Below are positions 37,208 to 45,771 of a DNA stretch of 64,000 nucleotides, piece after piece. Every line of letters begins with the position of its first letter. The first letter of the stretch is position 1. The notes below the pieces were generated by a model. It did not search any database, was not told the origin of the DNA, and worked only from the letters and a program-made list of their open reading frames with translations. A program made the position numbers and the translations under genes. This stretch comes from Rhodovarius crocodyli (lineage in GTDB: Bacteria > Pseudomonadota > Alphaproteobacteria > Acetobacterales > Acetobacteraceae): positions 1-64,000 of the forward strand of contig CAMDJV010000014.1 of assembly GCA_945901085.1 (NCBI GenBank). Reading direction: 5' to 3'.

Positions 37208-38139
37208 TGCTCAGCAGCACCGCGGAATGCCTGTTCTGGCTCGGCCGCTACACGGAGCGGGCGGCCAATATCGCCCGTGGCCTGGGGGTGGCCAGCCGCA
37301 TGGCCTCACTCTCCGCTTCGCTGGGTGGCGATGGCGCGGAATGGCGGGCGCTGCTCATCGCCAGCGGCGGCGAGGCCGCCTTCAGCGAGAAATACCCCGC
37401 CATCACCCAGGAGGCGGTGGTGGATTGGCTGGTGCGCGATGAGGATAATCCCAGCGGCATCGTCACCTGCTTTGATGCCGCGCGGCGCAATGGCCGGGCG
37501 GTGCGCACCGCGCTCACCGTCGATATGTGGAGCGCGCTGAACGACAGTTGGAACCGCCTGCGCAAATTGGACCTCAGCCAGATCGAGGGCGAGGCGCTGC
37601 CGGAATTTCTCGACTGGGTGCGCGAGCGGGTGCTGCTGTTCAATGGTGCGGCGCATGACACCATGCTGCGCGGCGAGGCTTGGCGCTTTGTGGAGCTGGG
37701 CACGGCGCTTGAGCGGGCCGATAATTCCGCCCGGCTGCTGGATGTGCGCCATGGCATGCTCGCGGTGGGCGAGACGGCGGAATATGCGCAATGGCAGGCG
37801 ATTTTAGCCTCGGCCTCGGCCGGGCGGGCCTATCAATGGGTGTATCGGGACCGGCTGGAGCCACGGCGCATTGCCGAATTGCTGATCCTGCGGCCGGAAT
37901 TGCCGCGCAGCCTGGTGGCCTGTTTTGGCCTTGTGTCGGAGATTCTGGAGGCGATTGCCACCGAGCAGGGCGGTAGGCGGGGTGAATGCCACCGCATGGC
38001 CGGGCAATTGCACGCCACGCTGCGCTATGCCCGCATCGAGGATATTTTCGCCGAGGGGTTGCATCTCTTCCTCACCCGCAAGATCGAGACCGCCGCGGCG
38101 CTGGGCGCGGCCATTGAGGGCTTCTATATTCGCGCCTGA
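37207..38139 (+). CDS. alpha-E domain protein (DUF403)
   Basis: A 310-residue all-helical protein opening MLSSTAECLFWLGRYTERAANIARGL, the standard alpha-E N-terminus, with NDSWNRLRKLDL and FVELGTALERADNSARLLDVR. It nearly always accompanies the circularly permuted ATP-grasp and is proposed to act with it in synthesising a small peptide-like compound. Its ATG overlaps the ATP-grasp stop by one base, so the two are coupled. Catalytic role unproven. Confidence 0.92.
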   Translation: MLSSTAECLFWLGRYTERAANIARGLGVASRMASLSASLGGDGAEWRALLIASGGEAAFSEKYPAITQEAVVDWLVRDEDNPSGIVTCFDAARRNGRAVRTALTVDMWSALNDSWNRLRKLDLSQIEGEALPEFLDWVRERVLLFNGAAHDTMLRGEAWRFVELGTALERADNSARLLDVRHGMLAVGETAEYAQWQAILASASAGRAYQWVYRDRLEPRRIAELLILRPELPRSLVACFGLVSEILEAIATEQGGRRGECHRMAGQLHATLRYARIEDIFAEGLHLFLTRKIETAAALGAAIEGFYIRA

Positions 38140-38165
38140 AGAATACCGGGTGGGAGGAGGGGCGG

Positions 38166-38897
38166 ATGACCTATTGCGTGGGGCTATGCCTGCAGGCGGG
38201 GATCATCATGCTGGGTGATACCCGCACCAATGCGGGGGTGGATAATATCTCCACCTTTTCCAAGCTGCAGGTGATCGAGCAGCCGGGCGAGCGGGTGATT
38301 GGCATTTGCACGGCGGGCAACCTCGCCATCACCCAGGCCGTCTCTGGGCATTTGCAGCAGGGGGTGCAGTTGGATGGCCAGCGGCGGCACCTCAGCGATG
38401 TGGCGAATATGTTCCAGGCGGCGCAGCTGGTGGGCGCGGCGGTGCGCGCGGTGTTTGCCGCCGATGGGCCCACGCTGGCCGCCCAGGGCATTGGCTTTGA
38501 CTGCAGCTTGCTGGTGGGCGGGCAGATTGGGGCGGAGGCGCCGCGGCTCTTCCTCATTTACGCCGCCGGCAATTTCATCGAGGCCACGGCCGATACGCCC
38601 TTCCTACAAATTGGCGAGCATAAATACGGCAAACCCATCCTCGATCGCGGCCTCACCTTCGACACTTCGCTTAGCGATGGGCTGAAGCTGGCGCTGGTGT
38701 CGATGGACAGCACGCTGCGCTCGAACCTGACTGTGGGCCTGCCGATGGACCTGCTGATGCTGCGCCGCGATGGGCTGCGCATCGCGCAATGGCGGCGCAT
38801 TGCCGATGACGACCCCTACTTCACCAAGGTGCGGCAGGGCTGGTCGTCCGCGCTGCGTGCCGCTTATTTGGCGCTGCCCGCGCCTGACTGGGTTTAG
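38166..38897 (+). CDS. Anbu proteasome-like peptidase
   Basis: A 243-residue Ntn-hydrolase of the Anbu (ancestral beta subunit) family. After removal of Met1 the N-terminus is Thr-Tyr-Cys (MTYCVGLCLQAGIIMLGDTR), giving the Thr1 nucleophile of proteasome-type peptidases, with Asp17 (GDTRTN) and Lys33 (SKLQV) equivalents visible. Anbu assembles into an open helical or ring-like particle; its natural substrate is unknown. A GGAGGAGG Shine-Dalgarno precedes the ATG. It ends the operon 26 bp after the alpha-E gene. Its stop TAG lies at the start of a dispersed repeat and overlaps the end of the convergent GT41 gene. Confidence 0.92.
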   Translation: MTYCVGLCLQAGIIMLGDTRTNAGVDNISTFSKLQVIEQPGERVIGICTAGNLAITQAVSGHLQQGVQLDGQRRHLSDVANMFQAAQLVGAAVRAVFAADGPTLAAQGIGFDCSLLVGGQIGAEAPRLFLIYAAGNFIEATADTPFLQIGEHKYGKPILDRGLTFDTSLSDGLKLALVSMDSTLRSNLTVGLPMDLLMLRRDGLRIAQWRRIADDDPYFTKVRQGWSSALRAAYLALPAPDWV

Positions 38898-41212
38898 AGC
38901 CTTTTCCCTGCGCCTCGGCTCGCTGCGCAGGCTATAAGCTTCTGTTTGTCGAGCATCTTTATCCGCTCCGTTTGAACGGATAATGGTTTAAGCGGCTGGG
39001 TTTGAGCGCAGCGCAGGCGCCAGGCATGGCGCAGCGCTGCGGTGAGGTTGGCGGCGAAGCGCGGTGCATCCATCAGCGGTGAGGCTTTCATCCGCGCGCG
39101 CATGCCCGCGCGCAGTTCGGCCAGGGCAGGCAGTGAATGGGCTGCCGCCACGGCGCGGGCGACATAACCCTCGACATCCTCGGCCACCCAATGGCCCAGG
39201 CCGATATTGTTGAGATGCGATACGGCATGGCGGCCGGCGAAGCTGCTGCCCGCCATGGCGACCAAGGGCGCGCCCATCCACAGCGCCTCACAGGCGGTGA
39301 GGCCGCCGGCATAGGGGAAGGGGTCGAGCGCGATGTCGATCTCGGCATAGGCGGCGAGCAATTCCTCATGCGACGAAGGGCCATGCAGTTCCAGCCGCTC
39401 GAGCGGAATGGCGGCGGCTGCGGCGCGGGTGATGAGTGCTGCGCGTGTGGGCGCATCGCGCAGCGCATGGGTGCGCAGGATGAGCCTCGCCCGGGGCAGG
39501 GTGGTGAGGATTTGCCCCCAGGCCGCCAGCACTGCCGGTGTGATCTTTGATAAGTTGTTAAAGCAACCAAAAGTGACATGGCCACGGGAGAGCGCTGGCA
39601 GGGGGGCCACATCCGGTGCCCAGGGCGGGGGCGTGTAACAGGCGTAGCCATCGGGCATGCGCAGCAGCGCTTCAGTGTAATGCGCTTCGCTGCCCGGGGG
39701 GGTTTGCCAGGCATCGGTGAGCATCCAATCCATGGCGGGCACGCCGGTGGTGGCCGATTGCGCGCCGACCCATTTGATCTGCACCGGGGCTGCGCGATAG
39801 GCGAGTGCGGTGACCCGCCCGCCCTCGCCATGGCCGCCGAGATCGACCACGATATCGGGGGCATCAGCGCGGATGGCGGCCGCGAGGGCGGCATCATCCA
39901 GCCGGGGCGAGAGATCGCGCCACAGATCGGCCCGTGCCTGGAAGCGGCGGCCCAGCGCATCATCCATTGTTTTGAGGGAATAGCAGGCCACCTCGATTTC
40001 GGCCTCGGGCAGGGCCTCGATGGCGCTCAGTGTCAGCCAGCCCACCGGGTGGCGGCCGAGGCGGGCACCGAAGAAGCCCACCCGCAGCCGGCGCTCCGGG
40101 TCAAAGCCCGGCGGATGCGGCAAGCGCGGGGGATGGGGCAGGGCTGCGCCCAGGCGGCTTGCGGTGCGGTGCAGCGCGGCGGCGCTGCCCTCGATGGGGT
40201 GATAGGGTTGAATGCCCATGCGGCAGCCCAAACTGGCCACCGTATCGCCGCCCTCATCACTGATGCGCAGCGCTTCCTCCTGTAGCCCCTGGTTGCTCAG
40301 GGTGAGGGCGAGATTGCAGATGAGGCTGGGATGCGGACCAAAATCGGCAATGGCGGCCTCAAAGGCGAGGCGGGCCTCGGCCAGGCGGTCCAGCCGCAAC
40401 AGGGTGAGGGCGTAACTGGCGCGCAACTCGGCATCGCCATGGCTGGCGGCGATGCCGGCGGCGAGCAGCGGCTCGGCCTCGGCATCGCGGCGTTGCTCGG
40501 CGAGTTGTAGGCCCAGCAGCCCCTGCAATTCCGGCGCATCATCGGAGAAAATGCAGGCGAGGCGCAGCGCGGCGATGCCGGCCTCCACTTCCTCCGCCGT
40601 CAGTTGCGCCAGGCCCAGCGCAGCCTGCCAGCGCCATTCCAGCGGTGCCGCCGAGGCCGCCGCACGCAATTCGGCCAAGTCGAGGCGTTGGGCGGCAAGT
40701 TTCACGGCATCCACGCCGCCCAGGCCCTGGCTCAGCAGCGCCCGGCATAATGCAACATCTTCCGAAAACCGGGCTTGCATCACCAGAAGCCCAGCTTCTC
40801 TCGGCGCCAGGAGCAGGGCCTGGGCCACCCATTGCAGGGCGCCATCGGCATTGCCCTGGGCTTCATCCAACATGGCGAGGCCGGCCATGCTCGTCACATG
40901 TTCAGGCTCCAATATCAGCGCCTCGTGGAAGAGGGCGCGTGCCGCGGCGATGCGCTCCTGCTGGCCGGCGATCTGGCCCAGCCGAAAGCGTGGCTCGGCC
41001 AGATCCGGCAGCGCCAAGCAGGCGGCCTGCAAATGCGGCACAGCCTCGGCCAGATGGCCGAGATTGGTCAGGGCGATGCCAAGGTTGAGGCCGGCCAGGG
41101 CGACATCCTCGCCACGATCCAGACATTGGCGCAGCAGCGGCAGCGCAGCCTCGGTCTGGCCCGATGAGAGCGCGCTGAGCGCGAGGCGGAAGGGGGCGAG
41201 GGGGGGGCTCAT
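38894..41212 (-). CDS. TPR-SPINDLY/OGT-type GT41 glycosyltransferase, probable flagellin glycosyltransferase
   Basis: A 772-residue cytoplasmic protein: N-terminal TPR-like helices (about 1-360) and a C-terminal GT41 domain with RVGFFGARLGRHPVGWLTL, VVDLGGHGEGGR, MDWMLTDAW, FGCFNNLSKITP and IDIALDPFPYAGGLTACEAL. GT41 enzymes put sugars on Ser/Thr. This architecture matches Caulobacter FlmG, which glycosylates flagellin, and flagellin with FlaF lies four genes away on the same strand. The start overlaps the upstream gene (ATGA). About 32 C-terminal residues, from LKPLSVQTER onward, are encoded by an intergenic repeat and overlap the Anbu stop. Donor sugar unknown. Confidence 0.85.
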   Translation of the reverse strand: MSPPLAPFRLALSALSSGQTEAALPLLRQCLDRGEDVALAGLNLGIALTNLGHLAEAVPHLQAACLALPDLAEPRFRLGQIAGQQERIAAARALFHEALILEPEHVTSMAGLAMLDEAQGNADGALQWVAQALLLAPREAGLLVMQARFSEDVALCRALLSQGLGGVDAVKLAAQRLDLAELRAAASAAPLEWRWQAALGLAQLTAEEVEAGIAALRLACIFSDDAPELQGLLGLQLAEQRRDAEAEPLLAAGIAASHGDAELRASYALTLLRLDRLAEARLAFEAAIADFGPHPSLICNLALTLSNQGLQEEALRISDEGGDTVASLGCRMGIQPYHPIEGSAAALHRTASRLGAALPHPPRLPHPPGFDPERRLRVGFFGARLGRHPVGWLTLSAIEALPEAEIEVACYSLKTMDDALGRRFQARADLWRDLSPRLDDAALAAAIRADAPDIVVDLGGHGEGGRVTALAYRAAPVQIKWVGAQSATTGVPAMDWMLTDAWQTPPGSEAHYTEALLRMPDGYACYTPPPWAPDVAPLPALSRGHVTFGCFNNLSKITPAVLAAWGQILTTLPRARLILRTHALRDAPTRAALITRAAAAAIPLERLELHGPSSHEELLAAYAEIDIALDPFPYAGGLTACEALWMGAPLVAMAGSSFAGRHAVSHLNNIGLGHWVAEDVEGYVARAVAAAHSLPALAELRAGMRARMKASPLMDAPRFAANLTAALRHAWRLRCAQTQPLKPLSVQTERIKMLDKQKLIACAASRGAGKRL
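38895..38991. repeat. divergent double-hairpin repeat overlapping two gene ends
   Basis: Begins TAGAGCCTTTTCC, close to the TAGAGCATTTTC start of the 105-bp repeats, and again contains two hairpins: CCTGCGC/GCGCAGG (near 38909-38933) and CATCTTTATCCG against CGGATAATGG around CCGTT-TG-AACGG (38954-38986). Downstream sequence differs from copies A and B, so it is at best a distant relative. It provides the Anbu stop codon on one strand and the last 32 codons of the GT41 gene on the other. Confidence 0.6.
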
Positions 41213-42684
41213 AGCGCCCGCTTCGCCACCACCAGGAAACCATCCAGGATGGCCGGACCCTCCCGCCGCAACGCCTCGCGCCGCAGCACCACGGGCTCCA
41301 GCCCTGCGGTGGCGAGGGCCTGGAGCAGCCCGGCCTCGCTGTGGCGAAAGCGGCCGGTTTCCCCCAGCTCCCAGGCCTGTGGGCCATCCAGCGCCTCGGT
41401 GGTGAAGACGAACCAGCCATCGGGTGCCAAGCGGCGGCCAATGGCGGCCAAAGTGGCCTCCAGCGTCCCGAAATATATGAAGACATCGGCCGCCACGATG
41501 GCGTGCCATTGCTCCTGGTCGGCCAGCAGCGCGGCATTGATCTCGGCCTGCCGCAGCTCTGTGTAGATGCCCTTTGCCTGCGCCGCCGCCAGCATGCCGG
41601 CCGAGAGGTCCACGCCCTTGATGCTGCCTGCCACCACGTCATGCAGCACGAGGCCGATCAGCCCGGTGCCGCAGCCCAGATCGAGCAGGTTGCGGAGCTT
41701 GTATTCGGCCCCGAGCCCCGGCAGCAGCGCCTCAAACTGGCGCAGGATCAGGCCCGGCGCGCGGTAGCCCAGGCCAAGCAGCGCAGCCTCGAAGCCGGGG
41801 GCATAACCGTCAAAGACACGGCTGACATATTGCGCATCGGCGCGCTCCGGCAGGAAGGCGCCGACACTGGCGGCGAGATGCGCCAAATAGCCATCATCCG
41901 GCGCCAGGCGATGGGCGATGAGCAAATGCGGCTTCGCATCGCCCATGCGCCGCATGGCGAGCAGCGCATGGGCGGCGGTGGTGTGCAACGCTGCATCGGC
42001 GCCGGTCTCCTCCAGCCCGGCCAGCGCAGCCGCCAGCGCCGCTTCGAGGTTGCCGCGGCGCAGCGCATTCTGTGCCCGCAAGAGCAGGGCCTGGCTGCGG
42101 GCATGGCCGGCCAGCGCGGCATTATCGAGCATATGGGCCAGAAGCTCGGCTGCGGCGTCATGGCTGCCGGCATGCATCAATGCATCGGCCAGGCGCAGCG
42201 TTGCCCCGCTATCCCCGGGGGCTTCCTGCCAAAGTTCGCCCAGCACCGCCAGCGCCTCATCATGCCGGTCACAGGCTTTTAGGGTTTGGCCCAGCAGCAA
42301 GCGCACGTCATGGCCGTGCCGGTCGATCATAACAGCCTCCGCCGCCTCGGCCAGCGCCTCTTCCGGGCGGCCCATGCTGAGCAGGGCACGGCCTGCCAAG
42401 ACCAGAACCGCCGGTGTTGCCCCCTCGACCGCACGGGCGGCGGCGGCGGCCTCAGCGGCGGCGACGGGATTGTTCAGTTGCAGCGATGCCTCACCCAGCA
42501 GCAGCCAGGCCCGGCCATCGGCCAGCGCTTCGGCCGCGCTTTGGAGCAGCGGCAGCGCCTCTGCCGGGCGTTGGGCGGCAAGCAGCCGCTCGCCCTCGGC
42601 CAGGAGGCGGGCGGCAAGCCCCGGGCGTGGCGATGCGGAATGGGGCGCGTTTTGCGCGGGCGGGAGGGAATGCAGGGTGATCAT
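41209..42684 (-). CDS. TPR-domain SAM-dependent methyltransferase
   Basis: A 491-residue fusion of N-terminal TPR-like helical repeats (about 20-270) and a class I methyltransferase. The SAM-binding motif is NLLDLGCGTGLIGLVL (near residue 330), followed by KGVDLSAGMLAAAQAKG and ADVFIYFGTLEATLAAIG. The linker SVGAFLPERADAQYVSRVFDGYAPGFE is typical of this TPR-methyltransferase family. It is coupled to the TPR-GT41 gene and follows flaF by one base, so it probably acts on flagellin or on the flagellin glycan; this is inferred from position. Confidence 0.85.
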   Translation of the reverse strand: MITLHSLPPAQNAPHSASPRPGLAARLLAEGERLLAAQRPAEALPLLQSAAEALADGRAWLLLGEASLQLNNPVAAAEAAAAARAVEGATPAVLVLAGRALLSMGRPEEALAEAAEAVMIDRHGHDVRLLLGQTLKACDRHDEALAVLGELWQEAPGDSGATLRLADALMHAGSHDAAAELLAHMLDNAALAGHARSQALLLRAQNALRRGNLEAALAAALAGLEETGADAALHTTAAHALLAMRRMGDAKPHLLIAHRLAPDDGYLAHLAASVGAFLPERADAQYVSRVFDGYAPGFEAALLGLGYRAPGLILRQFEALLPGLGAEYKLRNLLDLGCGTGLIGLVLHDVVAGSIKGVDLSAGMLAAAQAKGIYTELRQAEINAALLADQEQWHAIVAADVFIYFGTLEATLAAIGRRLAPDGWFVFTTEALDGPQAWELGETGRFRHSEAGLLQALATAGLEPVVLRREALRREGPAILDGFLVVAKRAL

Positions 42685-42685
42685 G

Positions 42686-43072
42686 TTATGCCCAGAGGCC
42701 TGCGGCGATTTGTTCGTTCATCTCGGCCACGAAGGCCAAATCCGGGGTCTCGCCATCGCATTCGCGCAGCACGGTGCGGGCGAGGCTGGCCAATTGCGCC
42801 CGCAAGCCCTTGGGCAGCGCATTGCCCGGGTCAAGCACGCAAACCAGAACTGCATCCCATAGCCGGCGATTATCCGCCACAGCGCGGGCCTGGTTGAGCG
42901 ATGAGGGGGTGGCTTCCGCCTCGCGGATGCTGCGGGTGGCGCGGGTGAAGACCTCCGCCTCCATATGCTTTGCGCTGAGCCGGCGGCGATAGGCGGCGGC
43001 ACCCTGGCTGCGCCCCTGAGGCGGCGGGGCGGAGGTTGTGCCGGTGATGGCGGGCCCAAGGGTTTCGGACAT
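42686..43072 (-). CDS. flaF: flagellar biosynthesis regulator FlaF
   Basis: A 128-residue cytoplasmic protein with the FlaF pattern: AAYRRRLSAKHMEAEVFTRATRSI, ALxxNRRLW (VADNRRLWDAVLV) and NALPKGLRAQLASLARTVLREC. FlaF binds flagellin and promotes its secretion and assembly in alphaproteobacteria, usually together with FlbT, which is absent here. It is 94 bp downstream of flagellin on the same strand. About 35 N-terminal residues are proline-rich and variable. Confidence 0.9.
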   Translation of the reverse strand: MSETLGPAITGTTSAPPPQGRSQGAAAYRRRLSAKHMEAEVFTRATRSIREAEATPSSLNQARAVADNRRLWDAVLVCVLDPGNALPKGLRAQLASLARTVLRECDGETPDLAFVAEMNEQIAAGLWA

Positions 43073-43166
43073 GGGGTTCTACAATCCTTTTGACGGCCGG
43101 CGGCCATTTCGACAAAAGCGAGAGGATGGGGCGGCATTCTGCCTGTGCCCCTGTGACGCCTCGGTG

Positions 43167-43997
43167 TTAGCGGAAGAGGCTGAGCAGCGATTGCGGTGCC
43201 TGATTGGCGATGCCCAAAGCCTGGGTGCCGAGCTGCTGGCGGATTTGCAGCGACTGCAATTTTGCCGATTCCTTGGCCAGATCGGCGTCGACCAGCGCGC
43301 CCATCCCCGCTTCCAACGCGTCTATCTTCGATTTGTTGAAATTGATCTGCCTGTCGATGTAATTTGCGGCGCCGCCATAAAGATTTAGTCTTGTTAATGT
43401 ATTGCTCAGCGCAGTGGTGATCGCGCCGCCCGCTGTGAGCGCGGCTTTTGCCGTTGTCGATGTATAGGCGTTGGCAGTCCCTACCACTGTGTGTATATTT
43501 GTAATTCCATTATAGGCGCTTATTGTGTAGTTATCGCCCGATCCATTAATAATAATATTTGCATTGGTGCCGGTGGCATTGATAATATTTTTCGAATTAT
43601 ATCCTGCATCATTGATAAATGATCTGATGTTATTAGTGATTTCGAGGGCCTGTGACTGGTATTGGGTACGCTGATCGGCGGTAATATTGCCATCACCAAT
43701 CTTCACCGCCAATGCCTTGAGGGCTTGCAGCGAAGTTGACACGTTTTGCAGGGCGGCACTGGTCACATCCAGCAAGCCCTTGACGCCACCCAATTGCTCA
43801 TTGGCCGAAGTCGCGGCCCCGATGTCGCCGCGCACCCGCTCGGCCACCGCGAAGGCGGCACCGTCGTCACGGCCATCGGCCACGCGCAAGCCGGTTGAAA
43901 TCCGCTTCTGCGTTGCGGCCAGCGCGTCGCTCGTCTTGTTGAGTGCCTGCAACGCCACCTGGGCGCCGTAATTGGTGATAATGCTGTTCAGGGCCAT
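43167..43997 (-). CDS. flagellin
   Basis: Filament protein of 276 residues. Conserved D0/D1 N-terminus (LQALNKTSDALAATQKRIST, VADGRDDGAAFAVAERVRGD) and C-terminus (DADLAKESAKLQSLQIRQQL, QAPQSLLSLFR) flank a short variable middle. AGGA lies nine bases before the ATG at 43997. Residues about 120-205 are rich in Asn, Ile, Ser and Thr with AT-rich codons unlike the rest of the gene, and Ser/Thr there (ANAYTSTTAKAALTAGG) are plausible glycosylation sites for the adjacent GT41 protein. No other flagellar structural genes are in the window. Confidence 0.95.
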   Translation of the reverse strand: MALNSIITNYGAQVALQALNKTSDALAATQKRISTGLRVADGRDDGAAFAVAERVRGDIGAATSANEQLGGVKGLLDVTSAALQNVSTSLQALKALAVKIGDGNITADQRTQYQSQALEITNNIRSFINDAGYNSKNIINATGTNANIIINGSGDNYTISAYNGITNIHTVVGTANAYTSTTAKAALTAGGAITTALSNTLTRLNLYGGAANYIDRQINFNKSKIDALEAGMGALVDADLAKESAKLQSLQIRQQLGTQALGIANQAPQSLLSLFR

Positions 43998-44045
43998 CGG
44001 TTTTTTCCTCAGACTGCCGGGCGGGGACATCCACACCCTGGCCGC

Positions 44046-44059
44046 ACTCTGCGCAGAGT
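44046..44059. promoter_or_regulatory. perfect 14-bp palindrome upstream of flagellin
   Basis: ACTCTGCGCAGAGT is fully self-complementary and sits 49-62 bases before the flagellin start, in the divergent flagellin/pntAA interval. It may be an operator, or a short hairpin in the flagellin leader where FlbT/FlaF-type control acts on mRNA. No known regulator site is matched. Confidence 0.35.
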
Positions 44060-44200
44060 ATTCTTGACAGGCGGTAAACCGGGGCTGGCAGCATAATTCC
44101 AGTCGCTCAAATCGGGATTGTGTCTTGCGCGATGTGTCACCCAAGGGCATGAACGCGCCCGATCGGGGTTCAAACTGGCCCCTTTGCGCGGAGGATATGC

Positions 44201-45364
44201 ATGCGCCTGGCAGTGCTGAAGGAACGTCGTGCTGGGGAAACCCGGGTGGCCGCCACGCCGGAGACGGCGAAGAAACTCGCGGCCCTGGGCTGCCATGTCG
44301 CGGTTGAGGCCGGGGCGGGGCTTGCCTCGGGCTTTACCGATGCCGCCTATGCGGAGGCTGGCGCAGAGATTTGCACCGATGCCGCCGCCACCTTGTTCGG
44401 CGCGGGCGTCGTGCTGAAGGTGCGCGCCCCTCTCGGAGCGGGCGAGGGCGAGGTGGATGAACTCGCACTCATGCATCGCGGCGCGCTGCTGGTTGGCACG
44501 CTCGAAGCCGGCGCCAATCCCGGCCGGGCCGAGGCCTATGCCGCCATGGGGCTCGAGGCTTGCGCCATGGAATTGCTGCCCCGCACCACACGGGCGCAGA
44601 GCATGGATATCCTCTCCTCGCAGGCCAATCTGGCCGGATATCGCGCTGTGATCGAGGCAGCAGGCGCCTTTGATCGCGGCTTCCCCATGCTGATGACCGC
44701 GGCCGGAACCATCCCCGCCGCCAATGTCTTCATCATGGGTGCGGGTGTGGCCGGGCTGCAGGCCATCGCCACCGGCCGCCGCCTCGGCGGGCGCGTCTCG
44801 GCCACCGATGTGCGCCCCGCCGCGAAGGAAGAGATCAAGTCGCTCGGCGCCAGCTTCGTCGGCTACGAGGATGAAGAGAGCAAGAACGCCCAGACCGCTG
44901 GTGGCTATGCCAAGCAGCTCTCGGCGGATTTCTATGCCAAGCAGGCCGAGGTTGTGGCCGCCCATATCGCCAAGCAGGACATTGTGGTCACCACCGCCCT
45001 CGTCCAGGGCCGCAAGGCGCCGACCTTGGTGACGCAAGCCATGGTCGATAGCATGAAGCCGGGCAGCGTGATCGTGGACATCGCCGCCGATGCCGGCGGC
45101 AATTGCGCGGCCACCCGCCCCGGTGAGCTGTTCATCACCCCCAATGGCGTGAAGATCCTGGGTTATACCAATTGGCCCGGCCGCATCTGCGCCGCCGCCT
45201 CGGCGCTTTATGCCCGCAACCTGCTGACCTTCATCACCACCTTCTGGGACAAGGAAGCCCAGGCGCCCAAGCTGCCCGAGGGTGATGATATCGTTCAGGG
45301 CGTCACGCTCACCCGCGGTGGAGCCGTGATCCACCCCAGCCTGACCGCCACCAAGGCCGCCTGA
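44201..45364 (+). CDS. pntAA: proton-translocating NAD(P) transhydrogenase, alpha subunit part 1
   Basis: NAD(H)-binding domain I of the membrane transhydrogenase, 387 residues. It has the opening [41 protein letters not shown], the dinucleotide fold [21 protein letters not shown] and [15 protein letters not shown]. The enzyme drives NADPH formation from NADH with the proton gradient. An ideal GGAGG lies before the ATG. First gene of a three-gene operon with the split-alpha layout common in alphaproteobacteria. Confidence 0.96.
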   Translation: MRLAVLKERRAGETRVAATPETAKKLAALGCHVAVEAGAGLASGFTDAAYAEAGAEICTDAAATLFGAGVVLKVRAPLGAGEGEVDELALMHRGALLVGTLEAGANPGRAEAYAAMGLEACAMELLPRTTRAQSMDILSSQANLAGYRAVIEAAGAFDRGFPMLMTAAGTIPAANVFIMGAGVAGLQAIATGRRLGGRVSATDVRPAAKEEIKSLGASFVGYEDEESKNAQTAGGYAKQLSADFYAKQAEVVAAHIAKQDIVVTTALVQGRKAPTLVTQAMVDSMKPGSVIVDIAADAGGNCAATRPGELFITPNGVKILGYTNWPGRICAAASALYARNLLTFITTFWDKEAQAPKLPEGDDIVQGVTLTRGGAVIHPSLTATKAA

Positions 45365-45374
45365 GGAGCACACG

Positions 45375-45767
45375 ATGAACCCCACAGAACTGGCCAGCCA
45401 GGCCCAAGCCCTCGCCCAGGCGGCGATGGTCCATGCGGAGACGGCCCGGCGCTTTGCCGAAGCCCTCTCGCCCGCCGCCCAGGCGGTTGAGCCCTTCATG
45501 CTCATGCTGACAATTTTTCTGATGGCCTGCTTCGTGGGCTATTATGTGGTGTGGAACGTCACACCCGCGCTGCATTCACCGCTGATGGGCGTGACCAACG
45601 CCATCTCCTCGGTGATCGTGGTGGGTGCGATGCTGGCGGCCGGCCTGGCTGAATCGCCGGCGGCGAAATTCTTTGGCTTCGTTGGTGTCACCCTCGCTGC
45701 CGTGAACATCTTCGGCGGCTTCCTCGTCACGCGGCGCATGCTCGCCATGTTCAAGAAGAAGGGTTGA
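45375..45767 (+). CDS. pntAB: NAD(P) transhydrogenase, alpha subunit part 2
   Basis: Membrane part of the alpha subunit, 130 residues. After a polar N-terminus (about 1-38) it has three to four helices including [35 protein letters not shown] and [25 protein letters not shown]. It contributes to the proton channel with PntB. It starts 10 bp after pntAA and ends 4 bp before pntB. Confidence 0.95.
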   Translation: MNPTELASQAQALAQAAMVHAETARRFAEALSPAAQAVEPFMLMLTIFLMACFVGYYVVWNVTPALHSPLMGVTNAISSVIVVGAMLAAGLAESPAAKFFGFVGVTLAAVNIFGGFLVTRRMLAMFKKKG

Positions 45768-45771
45768 GCCC

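Noticed and set aside
44064-44097. TTGACA ... CATAAT as a pntAA promoter
   Set aside because: The spacing between the two boxes is 22 bases, too long for a standard sigma-70 promoter.
43998-44200. Sigma-54 or sigma-28 promoter for flagellin
   Set aside because: GG and GC dinucleotides with the required 10-base spacing are not found where needed; the nearest match (TGGAATTATGCTGC) has the wrong spacing.
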